Shown here piece after piece: positions 15,788 to 19,594 of a stretch of DNA of 19,594 bases (position 1 is its first letter; each line of letters starts with the position of its first letter). Made by a program: the position numbers and the translations under genes. The notes beneath the pieces are model-generated. The model was not told where the DNA came from, made no database searches, and was given only the letters and a program-made list of their open reading frames with translations. Source of the DNA: Lachnospiraceae bacterium (lineage in GTDB: Bacteria > Bacillota > Clostridia > Lachnospirales > Lachnospiraceae); contig CAAGLJ010000211.1 in the NCBI GenBank assembly GCA_900770785.1, positions 1-19,594 on the forward strand. The letters run 5' to 3'.

Positions 15788-16366
15788 ATGTCTTTAAAAG
15801 GAAAACGTATCGGAGTCGCTGTCACCGGCTCATTCTGTACCTATGAAGAGCTGTTTGCAGAGCTGGAGAATCTGGTTCATGAGGGTGCCCATGTACAGCC
15901 AATCCTTTCGGGTGCTGCACAGAGCATCGACAGCCGCTTTGGAAAAGCAAAGGACTTTATCCAAAAGATAACCGAAATAACCGGAAATAAGCCTTTTTTA
16001 TCTATTCCTGAGGCAGAACCCATAGGCCCTAAAAGTTTGTTCGATATCCTGGTTCTCTTTCCCTGTACCGGAAATACCATCGCCAAGCTGGCAAACGGAA
16101 TCACCGACAGTCCGGTGTTGATGGCTGCCAAAGCCCATCTTAGAAACGATAAACCCTTATTAATTTCTATTTCTACGAACGATGCCCTGGGTATGAATAT
16201 GAAAAATATCGGCCTTCTTCTCAATGCCAAAAATATCTATTTCATTCCCTTTGGCCAGGATAACCCCTCACTCAAGCCCAACTCCATGATTGCCCATACC
16301 GAACTTCTCATTCCCTCACTGGAGGCTGCCCTCGAGGGTAAACAGTATCAGCCTGTTATCCGCTGA
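15788..16366 (+). CDS. dpaB: Dipicolinate synthase subunit B
   Basis: DpaB is the flavoprotein-fold partner of DpaA. The 192-residue protein shows KRIGVAVTGSFCTYEELFAE at the start (flavin-fold loop), FDILVLFPCTGNTIAKLANG and the following TDSPVLMAAKAHLRNDKPLL, then STNDALGMNMKNIGLLLN, all as in SpoVFB. The ATG follows AAGGAG, which overlaps the dpaA stop codon, so the two subunits are translationally coupled and made in matched amounts. Having a dedicated dpaAB pair is a clear sign of a spore former; some Clostridia lack it and use an electron-transfer flavoprotein instead. Confidence 0.96.
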   Translation: MSLKGKRIGVAVTGSFCTYEELFAELENLVHEGAHVQPILSGAAQSIDSRFGKAKDFIQKITEITGNKPFLSIPEAEPIGPKSLFDILVLFPCTGNTIAKLANGITDSPVLMAAKAHLRNDKPLLISISTNDALGMNMKNIGLLLNAKNIYFIPFGQDNPSLKPNSMIAHTELLIPSLEAALEGKQYQPVIR

Positions 16367-16416
16367 CACAGAATAAAAGTAAGGGATGATAAGACTCAAA
16401 AAAAGGAGATAAAACA

Positions 16417-18267
16417 ATGTGTGGAATTGCCGGTTTTTATAACCCCGATACAGATTACACATTACAGCAGGAAAAATGGCAGCATATTCTGGAGGAAATG
16501 AATAAGGCACAAAAACACAGAGGTCCTGACGATGAAGGGACTTACTTAAGTCCTCTCTGCGGTCTTGCCCATGTACGGCTGGAAATCATCGACCTTCTTA
16601 CCGGTAAACAGCCTATGGTCAGAAAAGAAGAGGGGCGTGAATGTGCCATCATCTTTAATGGTGAAATCTACAATATGAAAGAACTGAAAGAGGAACTTTT
16701 AGAGGAAGGAGCCTCTTTTTGCACCACCAGTGACACAGAGGTTATCCTGACCGGCTTCATGCTGCATGGCAGGGACTATATCAAGAGACTGAACGGGATT
16801 TTTGCCATTGCTTTGTGGGACTCCTTTTCCCGTAAGCTGTATTTATTCCGAGACCGACTGGGGGTAAAGCCCCTGTTTTATACTCGAAGAAACAATACTC
16901 TCATCTTCTCTTCGGAAATAAAAGGCCTTTTAGTCTATCCTGGTGTCGAACCGATTATTGACCGCGATGGCCTATGTGAGATTTTCGCCCTGGGACCAGC
17001 AAAGTCCTATGGAAAAGGTGTCTTTAAAGATGTTTACGAGGTTCTTCCCGGACACTGTCTGATCTGTGGTAAAGAAGTCTTTCATGAAGAAGCCTATTGG
17101 AAGCTGGAAAGCCGGCCTCACGAGGATTCTCTGGAAAGAACCATTGAAAAAACAGCCTGGCTTTTGGAAGATGCCATAAAAATGCAGATGCTCTCCGACA
17201 TTCCCATCAGTACCTTTCTTTCAGGCGGTGTGGACAGCAGTCTGGTAACGGCTATCTGTGCCAGGGAACTGAAAAAGCAGGGAAAGAAGCTGAACACCTT
17301 CTCCTTTGATTTCCACGATAATAATAAATATTTCCAGGCCAATTCCTTTCAGCCCAGTCAGGATCGCCCCTATGTAGAGCAGATGGTCAGCCACGCTGAC
17401 ACCAATCATTATTTTCTGGAATGTAGTAATGAAGAGCAGCTGGAATATCTTAATCAGGCGGTGGATGCCAGAGACCTTCCCTGTATGGCCGACGTGGAAT
17501 CCTCCATGCTGTATTTTTGCAGCAGGGTGAAGAACTATAACAAAGTGACTCTGACGGGTGAGTGTGCAGACGAAATTTTCGGCGGCTACCCCTGGTTTCA
17601 TAACAAAAAGGCCTTTGAAACGGCTGCCTTTCCCTGGTCCATGAGCATGAAACCACGGCAGGTTCTTCTATCGGATGAGCTTATCCACTCTCTGCCTATG
17701 GAAGAATATGCACATGCCGCCTATGAAAAAACGATTAGCGAAACGCCTTTTCTTCTCGGAGAATGCCCTACGGAAAAACGCCGCCGGGAAATTGCCTGGC
17801 TGAATCTTCGCTGGTTCATGGTCACCTTATTGGACAGAATGGACCGTACCAGTATGTACAATGGCCTGGAAGCCAGGGTTCCCTTTGCAGATCACCGCAT
17901 CGTAGAATATGTATTCAATGTTCCCTGGGAAATGAAATGTCCTGATGGCGTGGTGAAGGGGCTTCTTCGCCATGCAGGAAAAGGGATGCTTGCAAAGGAA
18001 ATTCTCTGGAGGAAAAAAAGTCCCTATCCGAAAACCTACGATCCCACTTATGAAAAAATACTGGGAGAACGGCTGAAAGAAGTTATTTCTTCTCCCTCCT
18101 CCCCCATTCGTATACTTCTGGATTCCAAAAAAGTCCAGGACTTCTTAAATACTCCTTCCGATTACGGCAAACCCTGGTATGGGCAATTAATGGCCGGCCC
18201 ACAGATGATTGCCTATCTGCTGCAGATTAACTATTGGCTAGAAAAATACCGGATTCGGCTGGTATAA
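16417..18267 (+). CDS. asnB: Asparagine synthetase, glutamine-hydrolysing (AsnB/AsnO type)
   Basis: The enzyme makes asparagine from aspartate, ATP and glutamine. The 616-residue protein has an N-terminal glutaminase domain with nucleophile Cys2 (MCGIAGFYNP), HRGPDDEG (34-41), FNGEIYN (80-86) and FRDRLGVKPLFY. The C-terminal synthetase domain has the PP-loop STFLSGGVDSSLV (SGGVDS at 269-274) and VTLTGECADEIFGGYPWF. The length and the DNNKYFQANSFQPSQDRPYV insert resemble the sporulation-linked AsnO of Bacillus subtilis (about 614 residues) rather than short AsnB; this assignment is from memory and moderate. The ATG follows AAAGGAG at 8 bases, 50 bases after dpaB; no good vegetative promoter was seen in that gap, so co-transcription with dpaAB is likely. 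Confidence 0.93.
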   Translation: MCGIAGFYNPDTDYTLQQEKWQHILEEMNKAQKHRGPDDEGTYLSPLCGLAHVRLEIIDLLTGKQPMVRKEEGRECAIIFNGEIYNMKELKEELLEEGASFCTTSDTEVILTGFMLHGRDYIKRLNGIFAIALWDSFSRKLYLFRDRLGVKPLFYTRRNNTLIFSSEIKGLLVYPGVEPIIDRDGLCEIFALGPAKSYGKGVFKDVYEVLPGHCLICGKEVFHEEAYWKLESRPHEDSLERTIEKTAWLLEDAIKMQMLSDIPISTFLSGGVDSSLVTAICARELKKQGKKLNTFSFDFHDNNKYFQANSFQPSQDRPYVEQMVSHADTNHYFLECSNEEQLEYLNQAVDARDLPCMADVESSMLYFCSRVKNYNKVTLTGECADEIFGGYPWFHNKKAFETAAFPWSMSMKPRQVLLSDELIHSLPMEEYAHAAYEKTISETPFLLGECPTEKRRREIAWLNLRWFMVTLLDRMDRTSMYNGLEARVPFADHRIVEYVFNVPWEMKCPDGVVKGLLRHAGKGMLAKEILWRKKSPYPKTYDPTYEKILGERLKEVISSPSSPIRILLDSKKVQDFLNTPSDYGKPWYGQLMAGPQMIAYLLQINYWLEKYRIRLV

Positions 18268-18276
18268 AACGATAAA

Positions 18277-18320
18277 GGTTCCCTAAAGGAATGGCTATTG
18301 CCCATTTCTCTCAGGGAACC
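18277..18320. terminator. Bidirectional terminator between convergent genes
   Basis: GGTTCCCT pairs with AGGGAACC (8 bp), and the loop folds again as AGGAATGG with CCATTTCT (8 positions, one wobble). On the plus strand it is followed by CCTGTTTAATTT, and on the minus strand by TTTATCGTTTTAT, so it can end asnB and also the surface-protein transcript. The rest of the gap, 18321-18396, shows nothing further. Confidence 0.75.
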
Positions 18321-18396
18321 CCTGTTTAATTTCAATATTTTGCAGACGGCATCCAGTCGTTAGCTTTACTTTTCAGCATTTCTGTGATATCTTCTT

Positions 18397-19594
18397 TTAT
18401 CTTTTATACTTGTACCAGAATAATACAACTCCTGCACTGGCGATAATAATGAGAACTACTATAGACCAGAGAAGTATATTATTGGTGTCTGTTTTTTCTG
18501 CCAAAGGTACAACAGCTGCTGCAGCATTTGTGGAGACTTTTTGGCCATCCATATCTCCAGCTTCATCTATTTTACCCATATCAGTGTCCAGATTCTGTTC
18601 CCAGCTGATAATAAAGGGACTAAAGCTATCCACAGTTATTTCTATACCAGAATCAGTTTTGATATATTCTTTGTCTACCTCCAAAATGACCGGGGTTACA
18701 CCATCCTTTATATGAATGATGGTAAAGGAACTGTTAATATCACTTCCTTCAGGATATTCAATCAGGAAGGTCACTGTTGCCTCAGGCTGTACCTGCTGGT
18801 CTACCGTCATATTCTTTAAATGGATTTCCAACATTACAATGTTTGTACCACCTAATTTTTCCAGCACATTATGGAGGTTCTGATCCCTGTCAGCCTCATT
18901 ATCAAGAAGCTGTTTAGTTTGGGATATCTGAGCATCTCCCATTCTTCGGCTGACGATTCGATATCGATTCCCCAAACTATCCTGGATTTCCTTTTCGTTT
19001 TCATAGGAACTGTTATTTGACTGTAAAATAACGAACGTTTCTTTTTCCATAGCCACTTCTTTTACTGTATTACCCTGTACATTATCTAGGGCTGCTGCCT
19101 GACTCTCAGATCTGAGACCTCTCAGCTGCACAGCATCATCAGATAGCGTCTGAGCTACTGATGATGTCCGTTCAGCAACAGGAGTAAGGAAGGGATTTCT
19201 TACTATTGCCGGCTCATTCAAGGTGCCAGAGGTATCCGTAGGATTGCCTGTGGTGTTTCCTGTAACATTGTTGGTATTATTTCCCCCTGTTTCTGTAGGA
19301 AGAGCACTAATCGAAGGATTCCAATCTATCTTGTCACTTTCCGTTCCACAGCTTAGCTTCAGCGTCGAAGTAATTGCTCCGGCTATACCGGCAGTGGCTG
19401 CTTTCTTCGTAAAGCTGTCCCAGCTTAAGCCTACGTCATTGCTTCCCACTGCTGCATTTACCGCATTTTGAAGCTGGGTCAGCAGTGCTGATTTGTCCGT
19501 ATTATTATCGGCCGTAACGGTTTTCAGTGCGTTTTTAACCGCCTGTACCGCCGTGGCGACCTTCTCCTTATCCGTTGCACCAGGCAATGGCAGA
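18397..19594 (-). CDS. C-terminal part of a second large surface protein (5' end beyond window)
   Basis: The frame is open to the right edge; the only candidate start near the edge is a TTG at 19587, and the codons before it continue without a stop (LPLPGATDKEK), so the true N-terminus lies outside. The visible 399 residues begin with a module ending in ATAGIAGAITSTLKLSCGTE, a kind repeated in Clostridia surface proteins. A Thr/Asn-rich linker, a region of about 150 residues with no recognised domain, and the closing beta domain follow (ATVTFLIEYPEG, then ITVDSFSPFIISW). It ends in a spacer, one membrane helix (LLWSIVVLIIIASAGVVLF) and a basic tail WYKYKR. This is a wall or membrane anchor, but the LPXTG motif is degenerate (PLAEKTDTNN). 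Confidence 0.8.
   Translation of the reverse strand, partial: LPLPGATDKEKVATAVQAVKNALKTVTADNNTDKSALLTQLQNAVNAAVGSNDVGLSWDSFTKKAATAGIAGAITSTLKLSCGTESDKIDWNPSISALPTETGGNNTNNVTGNTTGNPTDTSGTLNEPAIVRNPFLTPVAERTSSVAQTLSDDAVQLRGLRSESQAAALDNVQGNTVKEVAMEKETFVILQSNNSSYENEKEIQDSLGNRYRIVSRRMGDAQISQTKQLLDNEADRDQNLHNVLEKLGGTNIVMLEIHLKNMTVDQQVQPEATVTFLIEYPEGSDINSSFTIIHIKDGVTPVILEVDKEYIKTDSGIEITVDSFSPFIISWEQNLDTDMGKIDEAGDMDGQKVSTNAAAAVVPLAEKTDTNNILLWSIVVLIIIASAGVVLFWYKYKR

Noticed and set aside
16367..16416. Separate vegetative promoter for asnB
   Set aside because: CTGACA is a fair -35 box, but the hexamer at the right distance (TGATAA) is a poor -10, so the call is not supported.
19585..19587. TTG at 19587 as the true start of the right-hand surface protein
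   Set aside because: The frame stays open to the window edge, no ribosome binding site is visible, and the protein begins in the middle of a surface-protein module.

Overview
The window looks like chromosomal DNA of an endospore-forming, low-to-mid-GC Firmicute, most likely a gut-type Clostridia of the Lachnospiraceae kind. The grounds are purine-rich AGGAGG-type ribosome binding sites, dipicolinate synthase genes, a Spo0A-type DNA-binding protein, a putative ECF pantothenate transporter S component, a MORN/Mbeg1-type gene set and large secreted surface proteins. No rRNA, tRNA, CRISPR array, insertion sequence or prophage gene was seen. The species cannot be named from the sequence alone.

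Layout. (1) 1-2712, minus: N-terminal 904 codons of a large secreted beta-helix surface protein with a 54-bp tandem repeat stalk; it runs off the left edge. (2) 2869-6857, minus: a tight four-gene set, transcribed in the order MORN-repeat membrane protein, cytidylate-kinase-like P-loop protein, NdpA-type nucleoid-associated protein, Mbeg1/DUF2974 alpha/beta hydrolase. (3) 7025-8473, minus: glycogen synthase glgA with its own promoter. (4) 8555-9097, minus: a Spo0A effector domain without a receiver domain, with a promoter and a promoter-proximal hairpin. (5) 9253-12641, minus: a coenzyme A operon, coaBC, then an ECF S component (probably PanT), coaX and a TraX-family membrane protein. (6) 12754-13611, minus, and 13814-14869, plus: a divergent LysR regulator and YeiH-type transporter. 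(7) 14896-18267, plus: dpaA-dpaB (dipicolinate synthase) and a 616-residue AsnB/AsnO-type asparagine synthetase, closed by a strong hairpin. (8) 18397-19594, minus: C-terminal part of a second large surface protein with a C-terminal membrane anchor; it runs off the right edge.

How the genes fit together. coaBC, the ECF S component and coaX cover pantothenate uptake, pantothenate phosphorylation and the two middle steps of CoA synthesis. dpaAB makes the spore-core solute dipicolinate, and a sigma-K-like promoter appears to overlap the yeiH stop codon just upstream. With the Spo0A-like protein and the AsnO-type synthetase this gives the window a sporulation flavour. The two least understood pieces are the receiver-less Spo0A paralogue and the MORN/kinase-like/NdpA/Mbeg1 operon. 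All gaps between genes are under about 210 bases; the notable signals in them are listed as separate features.
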